From positions 496,001-560,000 of the forward strand of contig CANMQP010000005.1 of the NCBI GenBank assembly GCA_947500035.1: a stretch of 64,000 nucleotides of DNA, written 5' to 3'. Positions 17,316 through 28,022 of this stretch are shown here, piece by piece (position 1 is the stretch's first letter; each line of letters begins with the position of its first letter). Position numbers and translations under genes: made by a program. Below the pieces are notes generated by a model. It searched no databases, was not told where the DNA came from, and saw only the letters and a list, made by a program, of their open reading frames with translations. The stretch comes from an uncultured Kiloniellaceae bacterium (lineage in GTDB: Bacteria > Pseudomonadota > Alphaproteobacteria > Kiloniellales > Kiloniellaceae).

Positions 17316-18728
17316 CTATAACACATCGGAAATTCGGGCGAGGCATTCCTCCTTACCGAGGATCGCCATGACTTCGAATATGCCCGGAGAGACGTTCGAG
17401 CCGGTGATCGAAGCCCGCAGGGGCTGGGCAATGTTCCCCAGCTTCAGCTCGGCCGATTCGGCAAAGGTGCGAACCGCCTCTTCGATCGTGCTTTCGTCCC
17501 AGTTTTCAAGGGTTTCCAGGGAGGGTTTAACCGCCGCGAGGCGGGCGACAGCCTCCTCTGAGAGGATCTTTTGCGCCTTGGGATTTAAGGTGAGAGGCCG
17601 CTGATTCGTGTAAACCCTTGCAGACTCAACCAGTTCATTGAGCGTTTTCGCGCGGACCTTGAGGCCGTCAATCCCCAAACGCAGGCGATTTGTCGCGGAT
17701 TCGTCCGGTGTTTGCCCGTCGTCGGCGGCCATGCGCTCGCAAACCAGCTTGGTGAGGCGCGTGCCCTCCGCTTCTCTCAGATAGACGCCGTTGAGGTTCT
17801 CAAGTTTGGCAAAGTCGAATCGGGATGCCGATTTCCCGACCCCGTCCAGGTCGAACCATTCGATGGCCTGGGCGATCGAAATAATTTCGTCATCGCCGTG
17901 GCCCCAGCCCAGCCTGAGCAGGTAGTTGCAAAGCGCTTCGGGTAGGTAACCCATGTCCCGATAGGCTTCCACGCCGAGCGCACCGTGACGTTTAGAGAGT
18001 TTCGCGCCGTCAGGGCCGTGAATGAGCGGAATATGCGCAAAGGCGGGCACATTCCAGCCGAAGGCCCGGTAGAGCTGGTATTGCCGAAACGCGTTTGTCA
18101 GGTGATCGTCGCCGCGAATCACGTGGGTGACGCCCATGTCGTGATCATCGACCACGACCGAGAGCATGTAGGTGGGCGTCCCGTCAGCGCGTAGAAGGAC
18201 CATGTCATCAAGCTGGTCATTACCGACGGTCACTTCACCCTGGACCAGGTCGTTGATGGCCGTGCTGCCCTCCTGGGGCATCTTGATGCGGACGACCGGA
18301 TCTATGCCCTCCGGCGCCTCCGAAGGGTCGCGGTCGCGCCAACGCCCGTCATAGCGCACCGGGCGTCCTTCTGCGCGGGCGGCCTGACGCATGGCATCGA
18401 GTTCCTCCGGGCTGCAGTAGCAATGATAAGCCTTACCCTGGGCCAGCAGTTCACGGGCCAGGGCCGCATGATGTTCCGCGCCCTTGGACTGGTAGAAGAC
18501 GTCCCCATCCCAATCGAGGCCCAGCCAATCCAACCCGTCAAGAATCGCTTCGATCGCTTCGCTGGTGGAGCGTTTCCGGTCGGTATCTTCGATCCTGAGG
18601 CGGTAGCTGCCGCCATGGTGTTTTGCAAACAGCCAATTGAAGAGCGCGGTTCGTGCACCGCCTATGTGCAGGAACCCCGTGGGCGAAGGTGCAAAGCGGG
18701 TGACGACCCGCGAAGCGGTTTCGGGCAT
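17316..18728 (-). CDS. gltX: glutamate-tRNA ligase
   Basis: Charges tRNA-Glu (class I synthetase). The 470-residue protein carries [20 protein letters not shown] with the HIGH-type signature near the N-terminus and [16 protein letters not shown] as the KMSKS-type loop. The C-terminal anticodon domain is of normal length. Many alphaproteobacteria carry two gltX copies, one of which may charge tRNA-Gln before GatCAB; this sequence alone does not tell which copy this is. Confidence 0.95.
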   Translation of the reverse strand: MPETASRVVTRFAPSPTGFLHIGGARTALFNWLFAKHHGGSYRLRIEDTDRKRSTSEAIEAILDGLDWLGLDWDGDVFYQSKGAEHHAALARELLAQGKAYHCYCSPEELDAMRQAARAEGRPVRYDGRWRDRDPSEAPEGIDPVVRIKMPQEGSTAINDLVQGEVTVGNDQLDDMVLLRADGTPTYMLSVVVDDHDMGVTHVIRGDDHLTNAFRQYQLYRAFGWNVPAFAHIPLIHGPDGAKLSKRHGALGVEAYRDMGYLPEALCNYLLRLGWGHGDDEIISIAQAIEWFDLDGVGKSASRFDFAKLENLNGVYLREAEGTRLTKLVCERMAADDGQTPDESATNRLRLGIDGLKVRAKTLNELVESARVYTNQRPLTLNPKAQKILSEEAVARLAAVKPSLETLENWDESTIEEAVRTFAESAELKLGNIAQPLRASITGSNVSPGIFEVMAILGKEECLARISDVL

Positions 18729-18977
18729 GGTCTTTGTCCAAAAGAGTGTTTTGAGTGAGTCCGCCTTGTGTGTCCAAGGCGCGAGAACGGCTCTTTAGCA
18801 CATCAAATGCGCTGCTGCCATGCCAAGGAAAGGGCGCAGGCAGAGATCTGCAGCATTTTTGCGGATGATTTGGGTTCTGGAGCTTGTGCGGCCGAGCCGC
18901 TATAGCTCTGGTTTCGACTTTGCCCGCAGGCCGTCGGGCCGGATTGAGCACATGGCTTTGTTCCTGGATGAGGTGTT

Positions 18978-19913
18978 ATGACGCGCGTTTTTTGCTTCGG
19001 TGGGGCGCACATCGACCGCACGGCACGTTGCAAGGCCGCATTCGTCCCGGGTGCCTCCAACCCGGTGGCCGTGGAGACGACACTCGGCGGCGCTGCTCTG
19101 AATACTGCATTCAATCTCAAGCGTCTCGGGCACGAGGTTCACCTGGTTTCGGCGGTCGGAGACGATTCGGAGGGCGTTGAGGTGGCAGGCGCTCTGTCGG
19201 CTTTGGAACTCTCCTGCGAGGGTTTGATCCGCCGGAGGGGCCAGGCAAGCGCCAATTACACCGCGATCCTTGAGAAAACCGGGGATCTTGTGGCTGGGCT
19301 GGCGGACATGGCCATTTACGACGGGGTCACCTCTGCGGAGCTTCTGAAAGCAGCGGGAGGGATAGGCGCATCACCGCCGCTGACTGGTGATTTCGCTTTT
19401 CTCGACGCCAACCTTTCCGCCGCCGCTCTTGAGGATCTGACCAGTCTCTACAGTTCACAAGGTCTGGTGCTTGCAGCCGCGGCGATTTCGCCTGCTAAAG
19501 CAGGACGCTTGTCTAGTGTATTGAAAAATATGAGTTTCCTGTTTTGCAATCAGGCGGAACTTGCGGCGCTGAGGGATGTTCCTGTGGCGGATGAGGCCGC
19601 GCTCCGCCGCGCCGGCGGCAATCTCAGCAGGGAAGAGGACATCTCCATCCTGATGACCCGTGGGGCGAACGGACTTCTTCACTTCGGTCACGGAGAAATC
19701 ACCGACTATCCGGCGCAATCGGCGAAGGTGGTCGATGTAAATGGTGCGGGGGATGCCTTCGCGGCGGGGACCCTTCATGCCCTGATGCTGGGAGCGCACA
19801 TGCCGGACGCGATCGCGTTCGGGCAGGCTGCGGCGTGCCTGACGCTTGAAACAAAGGGCTCAACGGCAAGTGGGCTGACCGCTGCGTTGGTTTCGGAGCG
19901 TCTTAGCCGCTGA
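18978..19913 (+). CDS. PfkB-family carbohydrate/nucleoside kinase
   Basis: Ribokinase-superfamily kinase, 311 residues. The N-terminal substrate site FGGAHIDRTARC...GASNPVAVETTLGGAALNTAFNLKRLG and the C-terminal ATP/catalytic motif VVDVNGAGDAFAAGT (catalytic Asp) are complete. The FGGxxID...SNP...GGxxxN pattern resembles pseudouridine kinases, but ribokinase or adenosine-kinase-like specificity cannot be ruled out. No glycosidase partner is adjacent. It is divergent from gltX across 249 nt in which I see no clear promoter. Confidence 0.85.
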   Translation: MTRVFCFGGAHIDRTARCKAAFVPGASNPVAVETTLGGAALNTAFNLKRLGHEVHLVSAVGDDSEGVEVAGALSALELSCEGLIRRRGQASANYTAILEKTGDLVAGLADMAIYDGVTSAELLKAAGGIGASPPLTGDFAFLDANLSAAALEDLTSLYSSQGLVLAAAAISPAKAGRLSSVLKNMSFLFCNQAELAALRDVPVADEAALRRAGGNLSREEDISILMTRGANGLLHFGHGEITDYPAQSAKVVDVNGAGDAFAAGTLHALMLGAHMPDAIAFGQAAACLTLETKGSTASGLTAALVSERLSR

Positions 19914-20060
19914 AACCAACATCTGGACAGGTTTAGTCAATGTGCCACTAGATACGGAGATACTTCCGTACGACGCCTGTATCGCTGTTTGCCGCGGGAT
20001 GAGGCCTTATTGCGCCATTTGGTTGTTCTTCTGACCGTTTCCTGCTTTCGTGAGGTGGAA

Positions 20061-22274
20061 ATGGGGAACGGCGTGGCTGAAACCGAGATAAGGGGCAGGG
20101 TGGGATGGCGTGGGTTGCGCGCTGCGGCGGCTGGTCGTCTGCCGTCTTCGCTCCGCTTACCAGGAGGGCTTAACTGGAGCGCTCCAACTGTCTGGTTTCT
20201 TGCGGAAAGAGACCGTTGGGCCCTGTGGCTCCCGGTGATTTTAGGGGTGGGAATAGGTCTTTATTTTGCGCTTCCGGTGGAACCCTCGCCCTGGGCCGCG
20301 CCTATTTTGCTGATTTTGACATCCGGTGCTTTGGCGGTCACCCATCGCGGGCAAAGCGTGCGCCTGCAGTCCTGCGGGCTGATCAGTCTGGTACTTGTCT
20401 TTGGGGCACTGGGTTTCGGAATCGCACAGCTGCGGAGCCTCAGTCTTGCTGCACCGATACTTGAACGCTCGATGGGGCCGACCGAGGTGCGTGGACGCAT
20501 CGTAACGGTCGAACCCCGGGAACGCGGCGAACGCCTTGTGTTAGAGCTGCCCGATATTCGAGGGCTCGACGCCCAGAAAACACCTGAGCGGATTCGCGTG
20601 ACTCTCGCGACGGGTGCGGAAGGGCTCTATCCGGGTGATTGGGTGCGGGGCAGGGCGAAACTCGGTCCGCCGCCCGAACCGGCGGCGCCCGGTGCCTATG
20701 ACTTTGCCCGTGCCGCCTATTTCAAGCGGCTCGGTGCGGTTGGTTTTGCCTACGGACGCTTCGAGCTTTTACCCAGGGAGGCTTCACAAGCCCTTGTTTC
20801 GGAGCAAATCCGGCAGTCATGGGAAATCTGGTGGGCTGATCTTCGTCATCGCCTTTCCGAGCGGATTGTCACCGCACTGCCGGGTGATTCGGGGGCCGTT
20901 GCCGCAGCATTGATGACCGGCGAGCGCGGGCGCGTGCCGGAAAACCAGCTGCAGGCGTTGCGGGATGCCGGTTTGGCGCATCTTCTGGCGATTTCAGGAT
21001 TGCATATCGGCCTGGTCGCCGCAGGTCTCTTCTTTGGATTGCGGGGAATTTTGGCGCTTATTCCGGCACTGGCGCTCAACTACCCGATCAAAAAGTGGGC
21101 GGCCCTCGTCGCGCTCCCCGGGGCTTTCGCCTATCTCATGCTGGTCGGAGCCACCATACCGGCCCAGCGGGCCTTCCTCATGACCGGCTTAATGCTGCTG
21201 GCCGTCTTGCTCGACCGCCGGGCGCTCTCCATGCGTCTGGTCGCCTGGGCGGCTATGGCGACGCTTCTCCTGGCGCCTGAAAGTCTGCTGTCCGTGAGCT
21301 TTCAGATGTCCTTTGCGGCCGTCACGGTGATGATTGCGGCTTACGAGGGGCGGCGCGGTTTCTTCGCCGCCGCCGGACGAGACTTCTGGAGCCTTGGCAG
21401 CCTCTGGCGTTACGGCCTTGGAATTGCACTAACTTCGGGCTTGGCCACGGTCGCAACAGCGCCCTACGCAGTGTTTCACTTTAACCATCTCGCGCTCTAC
21501 GGTGTCTTCGCCAATGTGGTCGCGGTGCCGATCACGGCCTTTTGGATCATGCCCTGGGCGATCGTGGCCTTCCTGCTGATGCCGGTCGGACTGGAAGCCT
21601 TTCCCTTGTGGTTCATGGGGCTGGGCATTGACGGCGTGATTGCCACGGCGACGACGGTATCCGCCTGGCCGGCCGCCGCTTTGAAGATACCGGCCATGCC
21701 GCTCTGGGGTTTGACTGCCGCGTCGCTTGGCGGCCTTTGGCTTGCGATCTGGACCGGCCGCTGGCGATATCTCGGGGCTGTCCCGCTTGCAGCTTCAATC
21801 GTCTCGGTCATGCTCTGGAGACCACCGGACATTCTGATCAGCGCCGACGCCCGTCTCGCAGCCGTGCGTCTCAGCGACGGGTCCCTATGGCGCTCCAATG
21901 CGGCCGTGAACCGTTTCGCCGCCGAAATCTGGTCTCGGCGGGCCGGCTTGGATCCCGCGGAAAAGAGCAGCGGAAATCCGCTCGGGCAGCCGAACTGCGA
22001 CCCGATGGGCTGTATTGTGGAGTTCGAGGGTAGAAAAGTTGCGCTCGCCTGGACCGCCGGTGCTCTTGCCGAAGACTGTGCGCTTGTCGATATCGTCATC
22101 AGCCGCGTCCCGGTCAGGCGTGGTTGCGCGCTTCCTGAAAAGGTCATAGACCGCTTCGATCTCTGGCGGAACGGCGCTCATGCCTTTTGGGTCACCGGAG
22201 AAGACATTCAGGTTAAATCCGTCGCAGAGACCCGCGGCAAAAGACCCTGGGTTCTCATTCGCGGTGAGCCTTAG
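20061..22274 (+). CDS. comEC: ComEC/Rec2-family DNA uptake channel protein
   Basis: Polytopic membrane protein expected to move single-stranded DNA across the inner membrane. From ATG 20061 (preceded by GAGGTGGAA) it has 737 residues; a TTG at 19989 would add 24. It has an N-terminal soluble OB-like segment (about residues 120-220), the Competence core with LAHLLAISGLHIGLVAAGL, and several membrane segments. The C-terminal region (ILISADARLAAVRLSDG onward) is in the place of the metallo-beta-lactamase domain, but no HxHxDH motif is visible, as in many alphaproteobacterial versions. Next to lexA, a common arrangement. Confidence 0.9.
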   Translation: MGNGVAETEIRGRVGWRGLRAAAAGRLPSSLRLPGGLNWSAPTVWFLAERDRWALWLPVILGVGIGLYFALPVEPSPWAAPILLILTSGALAVTHRGQSVRLQSCGLISLVLVFGALGFGIAQLRSLSLAAPILERSMGPTEVRGRIVTVEPRERGERLVLELPDIRGLDAQKTPERIRVTLATGAEGLYPGDWVRGRAKLGPPPEPAAPGAYDFARAAYFKRLGAVGFAYGRFELLPREASQALVSEQIRQSWEIWWADLRHRLSERIVTALPGDSGAVAAALMTGERGRVPENQLQALRDAGLAHLLAISGLHIGLVAAGLFFGLRGILALIPALALNYPIKKWAALVALPGAFAYLMLVGATIPAQRAFLMTGLMLLAVLLDRRALSMRLVAWAAMATLLLAPESLLSVSFQMSFAAVTVMIAAYEGRRGFFAAAGRDFWSLGSLWRYGLGIALTSGLATVATAPYAVFHFNHLALYGVFANVVAVPITAFWIMPWAIVAFLLMPVGLEAFPLWFMGLGIDGVIATATTVSAWPAAALKIPAMPLWGLTAASLGGLWLAIWTGRWRYLGAVPLAASIVSVMLWRPPDILISADARLAAVRLSDGSLWRSNAAVNRFAAEIWSRRAGLDPAEKSSGNPLGQPNCDPMGCIVEFEGRKVALAWTAGALAEDCALVDIVISRVPVRRGCALPEKVIDRFDLWRNGAHAFWVTGEDIQVKSVAETRGKRPWVLIRGEP

Positions 22275-22491
22275 AGCTTATCCATATGGAAAAACGCCAA
22301 CTTTGTTGTGCTGCCGACCCGGATGAATCGGATCGAAATCACAGGATTAGAGCTGAGGCTCCTGTAAGCCGCATCATGTCCAGTGTCCGGCCAATCCGGG
22401 ATTCACGGTTGTGCGCGGCTTTTTGAAACGGCGTCAGGAGGGGGCTCATCCACGATCAACGTCGTCGCTTTGACGAGCCCCGCAATTGGTC

Positions 22492-23199
22492 TCAGTAGCG
22501 ACGCAACAGGCCGACAAGCCGGCCTTGGATTTTGATACGCTCCGGCGGAAAGATCCGGGTTTCGTAGTTTTTGTTGGCCGGCTCCAGAGCGATGGCCCCG
22601 GACTTGCGTCGCAGGCGTTTCAAGGTGGCTTCTTCGTCATCCACCAGAGCGACCACGACCGCGCCGTTTTCCGCCGATTCCGTGCGCTCAATGATCACTG
22701 TATCGCCGTCGAGAATACCCGCATCGACCATCGAGTCGCCATCCACCTCAAGCGCGTAATGCTCGCCATGGCCAAGAATGGTCGAAGGGACGTCGACGTA
22801 GGTTGAATAATCACGCAAGGCTTCGATCGGTGTACCCGCTGCGATCCGACCATAGAGCGGTAATTGCAGGGATTCAGCATCGGTAGGATCAGGTGGTGGA
22901 GCGTTGCTGGGGGAGATGCCCGAAAAGCGGCCCTCGATAACGCTGGGCGTAAATCCGCCGCTCGCCTGAGGCTGTTTTTCAAGATCCTCCGGCAGTCGAA
23001 GTATTTCTATGGCTCTGGCACGGTGGGCAAGCCGTCGGATAAAGCCCCGTTCTTCCAGCGCGGTAATCAAGCGATGAATACCTGACTTGGATTTCAAGTC
23101 CAGCGCCTCTTTCATTTCATCGAACGACGGCGATACACCGTGCTGCGAAAGATGCTCGTGAACGAAAATAAGGAGTTGGTGCTGCTTCTTTGTCAGCAT
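22492..23199 (-). CDS. lexA: LexA repressor
   Basis: SOS repressor and self-cleaving serine protease, 235 residues. The N-terminal winged HTH ([21 protein letters not shown], then [16 protein letters not shown]) is followed by the Ala-Gly cleavage site in [12 protein letters not shown], the catalytic Ser in [20 protein letters not shown], and the Lys in the segment before [16 protein letters not shown]. The length and N-terminus are alphaproteobacterial. A perfect GTTC-N7-GTTC box lies 175 nt upstream, so autoregulation is likely. Same strand as moeA. Confidence 0.97.
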   Translation of the reverse strand: MLTKKQHQLLIFVHEHLSQHGVSPSFDEMKEALDLKSKSGIHRLITALEERGFIRRLAHRARAIEILRLPEDLEKQPQASGGFTPSVIEGRFSGISPSNAPPPDPTDAESLQLPLYGRIAAGTPIEALRDYSTYVDVPSTILGHGEHYALEVDGDSMVDAGILDGDTVIIERTESAENGAVVVALVDDEEATLKRLRRKSGAIALEPANKNYETRIFPPERIKIQGRLVGLLRRY

Positions 23200-23374
23200 G
23201 CGAAATGTCTCCGTGAAAGTGACCTACTAGTGCATGTCCCGTTCGATGGTAGTCTCCGGCCTATCCGAACGCGTTGTGCTTTGCAAACGCTGCCCCGGAT
23301 CCGCCCTGGAATACACCTACTCAAATGAACGCGACACGTACTAAATGTAGAACAAAACAAAAACGTCACCACAT

Positions 23375-23389
23375 GTTCTAGTTTAGTTC
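23375..23389 (-). promoter_or_regulatory. alphaproteobacterial SOS box (LexA operator)
   Basis: GTTC, 7 nt (TAGTTTA), GTTC: an exact match to the known alphaproteobacterial LexA motif GTTC-N7-GTTC. It reads GAAC-N7-GAAC toward lexA. It lies 175 nt before the lexA ATG, implying a long leader, and 106 nt past the moeA stop. Confidence 0.85.
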
Positions 23390-23495
23390 ACGTTTTCGGT
23401 CAAGCCTTCTGTGGATAAAAACGCGCAATGCTAGAAGAGTTCGCAAAATGTACCTCGTTTTTGAGATAGAGTCTCAAAAACAACGCACGGTAATT

Positions 23496-24710
23496 CTAAA
23501 CCCCGGAGAACTTTCCACTCAACGGTAGAATATCCACGGCTGTGCCTTTCTTCAGCGCCGGATCGTTCGGTTTGCGCACAATAAGGCAGTCCGCCCGCGC
23601 CAGGGTTGCCAGCATCGAACTGTCCTGACGGCCAAAAGCGGTCGCAATGCGCCTGCCCTGGTCGTCCAGGCTGAGTTTTGAGCGCAGATAGTCCTGCCGG
23701 TGATCGTTCGGCGGGAGATCGGCACCCAGGACTGCACCTTCCAGGGCGAGGGCGTCTTCGTGGATGCCAAGCAGCTCATCAAGCGCTGTCCGGACGAAGA
23801 GAACCGCGCAAACCAGGCTGGAAACCGGGTTGCCGGGCAGGCCGAGCATGGGGGTCCCTGAGATCTTGCCGAAGATCAGTGGTTTTCCCGGCCGCATGGC
23901 GATCTTCCAGAAATTGACCTCCAGACCGCTGTCGACCAAACCGGTTCGGACCAGGTCATGATCGCCGACAGATGCGCCGCCCGAGGTAATGAGCAGATCG
24001 GCGCCCTTGGCACCTTCGGCCATGGCGGCCAGCTTGTCCTGTTGGTCCGGGGCGATGCCGAGGTTGATGGGCTCCCCGCCGCAGGCTCTGACGAAGGCGG
24101 CGAGGGACAAGCCGTTGGAGCTGATGATCTGGTTCGGCCCTTTCGGGTCGCCGGGCATGACGACCTCGTCGCCGGTCGCCAGGATCGCCACCCGGGGTCG
24201 GCGCCGCACATTAAGCCAGGGCAGGTTCATCGCAGCGGCAAAGCCGATGTCGCGGGCAGTGAGCCGTCGCCCGGCCTCAAGACCGATGTCGCCTGAACGA
24301 AAATCGAGACCGGCCGGGCGTACGTAGTGGCCTTTCCTTGCCGGGCTTTTGACCGTGACCTTGTCGCCGTCGGCCTCGGTGTCTTCCTGGATGACAATCG
24401 TGTCGCTGCCGCGCGGCAGGGGGGCGCCTGTAAAGATCCGGGCCGTCTGCCCCGGCTTGATCTCGTCTTCATAGGAAGCACCGGCTGGAACGCGTGCAAC
24501 GATATCCAGCGTGACCGGGGCGGAGGCGACGTCTTCGGCGCGTACGGCGTAGCCATCCATGGCCGATACGTCGTGCGGCGGTTGGGTCACGCGGGAGATC
24601 GCGTCTCCGGCCAGAACCCGCCCCAGTGCATCGGCAACGCTGACGCTTTCAGCGGGCAGGGGTGCGAAAGCCGCGCGGACTCGCGCAAGCGCTTCTTCGA
24701 CCGATAACAT
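23496..24710 (-). CDS. moeA: molybdopterin molybdenumtransferase
   Basis: Inserts molybdate into adenylylated molybdopterin. From ATG 24710 the protein has 404 residues. Characteristic segments are PPHDVSAMDGYAVRAEDV, FTGAPLPRGSDTIVIQED, ATGDEVVMPGD, ITSGGASVGDHDLVR and GLPGNPVSSLVCA. The ATG overlaps the moaC stop (ATGA), so the 30 extra upstream codons that fall inside moaC were rejected. Part of trpG-trpD-trpC-moaC-moeA-lexA, an arrangement common in alphaproteobacteria. Confidence 0.96.
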   Translation of the reverse strand: MLSVEEALARVRAAFAPLPAESVSVADALGRVLAGDAISRVTQPPHDVSAMDGYAVRAEDVASAPVTLDIVARVPAGASYEDEIKPGQTARIFTGAPLPRGSDTIVIQEDTEADGDKVTVKSPARKGHYVRPAGLDFRSGDIGLEAGRRLTARDIGFAAAMNLPWLNVRRRPRVAILATGDEVVMPGDPKGPNQIISSNGLSLAAFVRACGGEPINLGIAPDQQDKLAAMAEGAKGADLLITSGGASVGDHDLVRTGLVDSGLEVNFWKIAMRPGKPLIFGKISGTPMLGLPGNPVSSLVCAVLFVRTALDELLGIHEDALALEGAVLGADLPPNDHRQDYLRSKLSLDDQGRRIATAFGRQDSSMLATLARADCLIVRKPNDPALKKGTAVDILPLSGKFSGV

Positions 24711-25186
24711 CAAATTCCCTCGTAGATACCTGATTTCCCACCCGACTTGTGCAGCAGGCGGACTTCTGTAATGCGCATGCCCCGGTCGACCGCTTTGCAC
24801 ATGTCGTAGACCGTCAGGCAGGCGACGGAGACGGCGGTCAGGGCTTCCATCTCAACTCCGGTCTGTCCGGAGACCTTGCAGCGCGCCGTGACATCGACAG
24901 CCGAGCGCGCCGTGTCCAGGCTGAGTTCCAGCTTTACCGAGGTCAGCATGAGAGGATGGCAGAGCGGGATGAGATCGGCGGTCCGCTTGGCCCCCATGAT
25001 CCCCGCCAACTGGGCGACCGTCAGGACATCGCCTTTCTTGACACTGCCCTCGGCAATCAACTCCAGGGTTTCCGGCTGCATAACCACCGAGCCCTTGGCC
25101 ACGGCGATCCGTTCGGTGGTCTCCTTTTCGGAGACATCGACCATAACGGCGTTTCCCTCCGCATCGAAATGCGTGAATTCGGACAC
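24710..25186 (-). CDS. moaC: cyclic pyranopterin monophosphate synthase
   Basis: Together with MoaA makes cPMP, the first molybdopterin intermediate. The 158-residue protein has the family length and the motifs [17 protein letters not shown] and [23 protein letters not shown] (active-site Lys and Asp). No moaA is adjacent. It lies 15 nt after trpC and overlaps moeA by one base of the ATGA. Confidence 0.97.
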   Translation of the reverse strand: MSEFTHFDAEGNAVMVDVSEKETTERIAVAKGSVVMQPETLELIAEGSVKKGDVLTVAQLAGIMGAKRTADLIPLCHPLMLTSVKLELSLDTARSAVDVTARCKVSGQTGVEMEALTAVSVACLTVYDMCKAVDRGMRITEVRLLHKSGGKSGIYEGI

Positions 25187-25201
25187 TCTTTCCTCCGGTG
25201 T

Positions 25202-26044
25202 TCAGATGCTGCTTGAGCTTAGCGGCTGCGTTTCGTTATCCGACGGCGCCTTTTGCTGCGCGAGAAGGGCAGCCGTTGCGGCGGTCACATCCTCCTGGCG
25301 CATCAGGGACTCGCCGATTAGGAAGGTGGTCGCGCCCACCTTTGCCATTCGGGCCAGGTCCTCAGGGGCGTAGAGGCCGCTCTCGGCAATCAGCAGCTTG
25401 CCCTCAGGGACCCGCGCGGCAAGGCTTTCGGTGGTTGCCAGGTCGATCTCAAGGGTCTTGAGGTTCCGGTTGTTGACCCCGAGCAGCGGCGATTTCAACG
25501 CCAGAGCCCGTTCCAGTTCCTCGGCGTTGTGCACCTCCACCAGGACATCCATGCCCAGGTCGAGCGCCGTGGCTTCCAGCTCCGCCGCCTGAGCGTCAGA
25601 GAGCGCTGCCATGATCAGCAACACGCAGTCGGCTCCAAGCGCCCGGGATTCCACGATCTGATAGGGGTCCAGCATGAAATCCTTGCGCAAGACCGGCAGG
25701 GAGACCGCGGCACGGGCGTCCTGCAGGTAGCTGTCGTGACCCTGGAAATAGGGTTCGTCCGTCAGGATCGAGAGGCAGGTCGCGCCGCCCGCCGCATAGG
25801 CTTGCGCCAGCTTGGGCGGGTCAAAATCGGCCCGGATCAATCCCTTGCTGGGCGAGGCTTTCTTAATCTCGCAGATCAGGCCATAGCGTCCGGCTTCCGA
25901 ACAGCTTGCCAGAGCGCGGTGAAAGCCCCGGACCGGATCCGCCGTATGTGCCGCGGCTTCCAGAGTCGAGTGAGGGGTTTGCTGTTTGCGGGCCGCGACA
26001 AAGGCCAGCTTGTCGTCGCAGATGCGTTGCAGGACATCGCTCAT
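25202..26044 (-). CDS. trpC: indole-3-glycerol phosphate synthase
   Basis: TIM-barrel enzyme closing the indole ring in tryptophan synthesis. The 280-residue protein has [18 protein letters not shown] with the catalytic Lys, [16 protein letters not shown], and [15 protein letters not shown]. It is a single-function TrpC, not fused with TrpF. The start overlaps the trpD stop by 4 nt. The last ten residues ([10 protein letters not shown]-rich) extend past the usual domain end. Confidence 0.96.
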   Translation of the reverse strand: MSDVLQRICDDKLAFVAARKQQTPHSTLEAAAHTADPVRGFHRALASCSEAGRYGLICEIKKASPSKGLIRADFDPPKLAQAYAAGGATCLSILTDEPYFQGHDSYLQDARAAVSLPVLRKDFMLDPYQIVESRALGADCVLLIMAALSDAQAAELEATALDLGMDVLVEVHNAEELERALALKSPLLGVNNRNLKTLEIDLATTESLAARVPEGKLLIAESGLYAPEDLARMAKVGATTFLIGESLMRQEDVTAATAALLAQQKAPSDNETQPLSSSSI

Positions 26045-27078
26045 GAGCTTGATCCCGGATTGGTCATCTCGACCAGGTCAATCAGGACCCGTCTGGCCGC
26101 GCCGCTGTCGATGGCTTCCGCGGCCATCTCAGCGCCTTCCTTCAGGTCCCGGGCCTTACCGCCCACGATCAGAGCACCCGCCGACCCCAGCAGCACGGCA
26201 TCGCGGAAGGGACTGGCTTCCCCGTCGAGCAGCGCCCAGAGCGCGGCCGCGTTCTGTTCCGCATCGCCGCCCAGCAGTCCCTCGATCGTGCCGCGCTTTA
26301 AGCCGGCGTCTTCAGGTGTGACCTCGAAGGTCTTGATTTCGCCGTCTTTCAGCTCCGCCACGTGAGAGGGACCGGTGGTCGAGAGTTCATCCAGGCCGTC
26401 GGCGCCATGAACGATCCAGGCGCGTTCGTGTCCCAGGCTTTTCAAAACCTTAGCCAGTGGTTCAACCCATTCCGGCGCGAAAACGCCCATGATCTGGCGC
26501 TTGATGCCCGCCGGATTGGACAGGGGCCCCATCAGGTTGAAGATGGTGCGGGTGCCGAGCTCAACCCGGGTCGGGCCGACATGGCGGACGGCCGAATGGT
26601 GACGCGGCGCCATCAGGAAGCAGGTGCCGATCTCCTTCAGGGCTTGCTCCATGATCGAAACTTCGGCGTCGATGTTCACACCCAGGGCTGTCAAAACGTC
26701 GGCAGCGCCGCTCTTGGAAGAGAGCGCACGGTTGCCGTGTTTTGCCACCGGAACACCACATGCTGCGACCACGAAGGAGGAGGCCGTCGAGATGTTGAGA
26801 GTTCCTTTGGCATCGCCGCCGGTGCCGCAGGTGTCGATCGCGTCCTCCGGACCCTCCACGGTCAGCATCTTGGCCCGCATGGCCCGCACGGCCCCGGTGA
26901 GTTCCTCGACCGTCTCGCCGCGGACCCTGAGGGCCATCAGAAAGCCGCCCATTTGCGAGGGCGTGGCGTTGCCCGACATCATGATGCCGAACGCGGTCTC
27001 CGACTCCAGCGTCGAGAGTGGCCGGCCGGTCGCCACCTGGGCGATCAGGCTTTTGAGATCATTCATATCGCCGCTCAT
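26041..27078 (-). CDS. trpD: anthranilate phosphoribosyltransferase
   Basis: Transfers phosphoribose from PRPP to anthranilate. The 345-residue protein has the PRPP motif [34 protein letters not shown] and the helical N-terminus [25 protein letters not shown] 27078 gives MSGDMNDL; an internal ATG five codons on is equally possible. It lies 31 nt after trpG and overlaps trpC by 4 nt. Confidence 0.97.
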   Translation of the reverse strand: MSGDMNDLKSLIAQVATGRPLSTLESETAFGIMMSGNATPSQMGGFLMALRVRGETVEELTGAVRAMRAKMLTVEGPEDAIDTCGTGGDAKGTLNISTASSFVVAACGVPVAKHGNRALSSKSGAADVLTALGVNIDAEVSIMEQALKEIGTCFLMAPRHHSAVRHVGPTRVELGTRTIFNLMGPLSNPAGIKRQIMGVFAPEWVEPLAKVLKSLGHERAWIVHGADGLDELSTTGPSHVAELKDGEIKTFEVTPEDAGLKRGTIEGLLGGDAEQNAAALWALLDGEASPFRDAVLLGSAGALIVGGKARDLKEGAEMAAEAIDSGAARRVLIDLVEMTNPGSSS

Positions 27079-27109
27079 CGGCGTTCTCCCCCTGCTTCAG
27101 CAACCCTTG

Positions 27110-27688
27110 TCATGCCGCTGATTTCGTTATCTTTAAAAAGTTGTCCAGCAGCGCGTGACCCTCCTCCGAAGCGATGCTTTCGGGGTGGAACTGGACACCG
27201 TGCAGCGGCAGGTCCCTGTGACGCAGGCCCATGATCACGCCGTCTTCCGTCCGCGCGGTGACCTCTAGGCAATCCGGTATGCTCTCGGGGGCCAGGGTCA
27301 GGGAATGATAGCGCGTCGCGGTCAGGGGTGAGGGCAGGCCGGCGAAAACGCTGCCGCCTTCGTGACTGACCGGGCTCAGCTTGCCGTGCATGGGTTCCGG
27401 CGCGCGGACCACCTCGGCACCATAGGCCTGCCCGATGGCCTGGTGACCCAGGCAGACCCCCAGGATCGGGTAATCACCCCCGGCTTTTTCGATCAGCTCC
27501 AGACAAATCCCGGCGCGGTCCGGGTCGCAGGGGCCCGGTGAAATCACGATTCCCTCGGGCTTGAGCTCCAGGGCTTCCTCGGCCGTCATGCTGTCGTTTC
27601 GCCAGACCTCTACCTCAGCGCCGAGTTCGCCGAGGAAGTGATAGAGGTTGTAGGTGAAACTGTCGTAATTATCGATGAGTAACAGCAT
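27110..27688 (-). CDS. trpG: anthranilate synthase component II (glutamine amidotransferase)
   Basis: Supplies ammonia from glutamine to TrpE. The 192-residue protein has the nucleophile motif [14 protein letters not shown] and the His-Glu motif [16 protein letters not shown]. It may also serve para-aminobenzoate synthase (PabA role), which the sequence cannot decide. Upstream, where trpE would be expected, lies a divergent 20-kb block; trpE itself is at 48.1-49.7 kb. The start ATG follows a weak ribosome site. Confidence 0.95.
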   Translation of the reverse strand: MLLLIDNYDSFTYNLYHFLGELGAEVEVWRNDSMTAEEALELKPEGIVISPGPCDPDRAGICLELIEKAGGDYPILGVCLGHQAIGQAYGAEVVRAPEPMHGKLSPVSHEGGSVFAGLPSPLTATRYHSLTLAPESIPDCLEVTARTEDGVIMGLRHRDLPLHGVQFHPESIASEEGHALLDNFLKITKSAA

Positions 27689-28022
27689 TTCAATGACTTA
27701 TCCGGGTCTTTTCCGAAGGTGACGCAGGGCCCATGACGCGCCCCGGGCCGTTATAGCAGGTTGCGAATGGCCGCGAAAGCGAGGCCGCGCATCGCTGATA
27801 TGCGGTTCGTAATTGGCAATTGCCAGCTATTTCAGATGCTTGATGATGGCCGGCCGATTTACCCGAATTGCGGAGCAACCAAAAGCTTAAAGGATCGGCA
27901 GGATCTGTTGCGTATTGTGGTAAACGTGGCAGGATGCGCGGCCTTATGCGCGGCCTTATGCGTGGTCTTGTACGGGCCGTCTTGAGGGGCGGAACCTCGA
28001 ACTGGAATCGGAAAGCCTGACG
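27689..28022. other. trpG upstream region with 12-bp tandem repeat
   Basis: This is the divergent gap between trpG and the YibQ-like gene. Three 12-bp units ATGCGCGGCCTT (27934-27945, 27946-27957, and 27958-27969 with two changes) lie 54 nt before the YibQ start. A 74-codon open frame at 27761-27985 reads through them but has no family features. No clear attenuator with Trp codons was found upstream of trpG. Confidence 0.5.

Noticed and set aside
22443-22484. Hairpin GGGGCTC/GAGCCCC near the lexA 3' end as a terminator
   Set aside because: Stem is good but no T run follows on either strand; left uncalled.
27761-27985. 74-codon open frame in the trpG/YibQ gap
   Set aside because: Reads through a tandem repeat; no ribosome site or family features.
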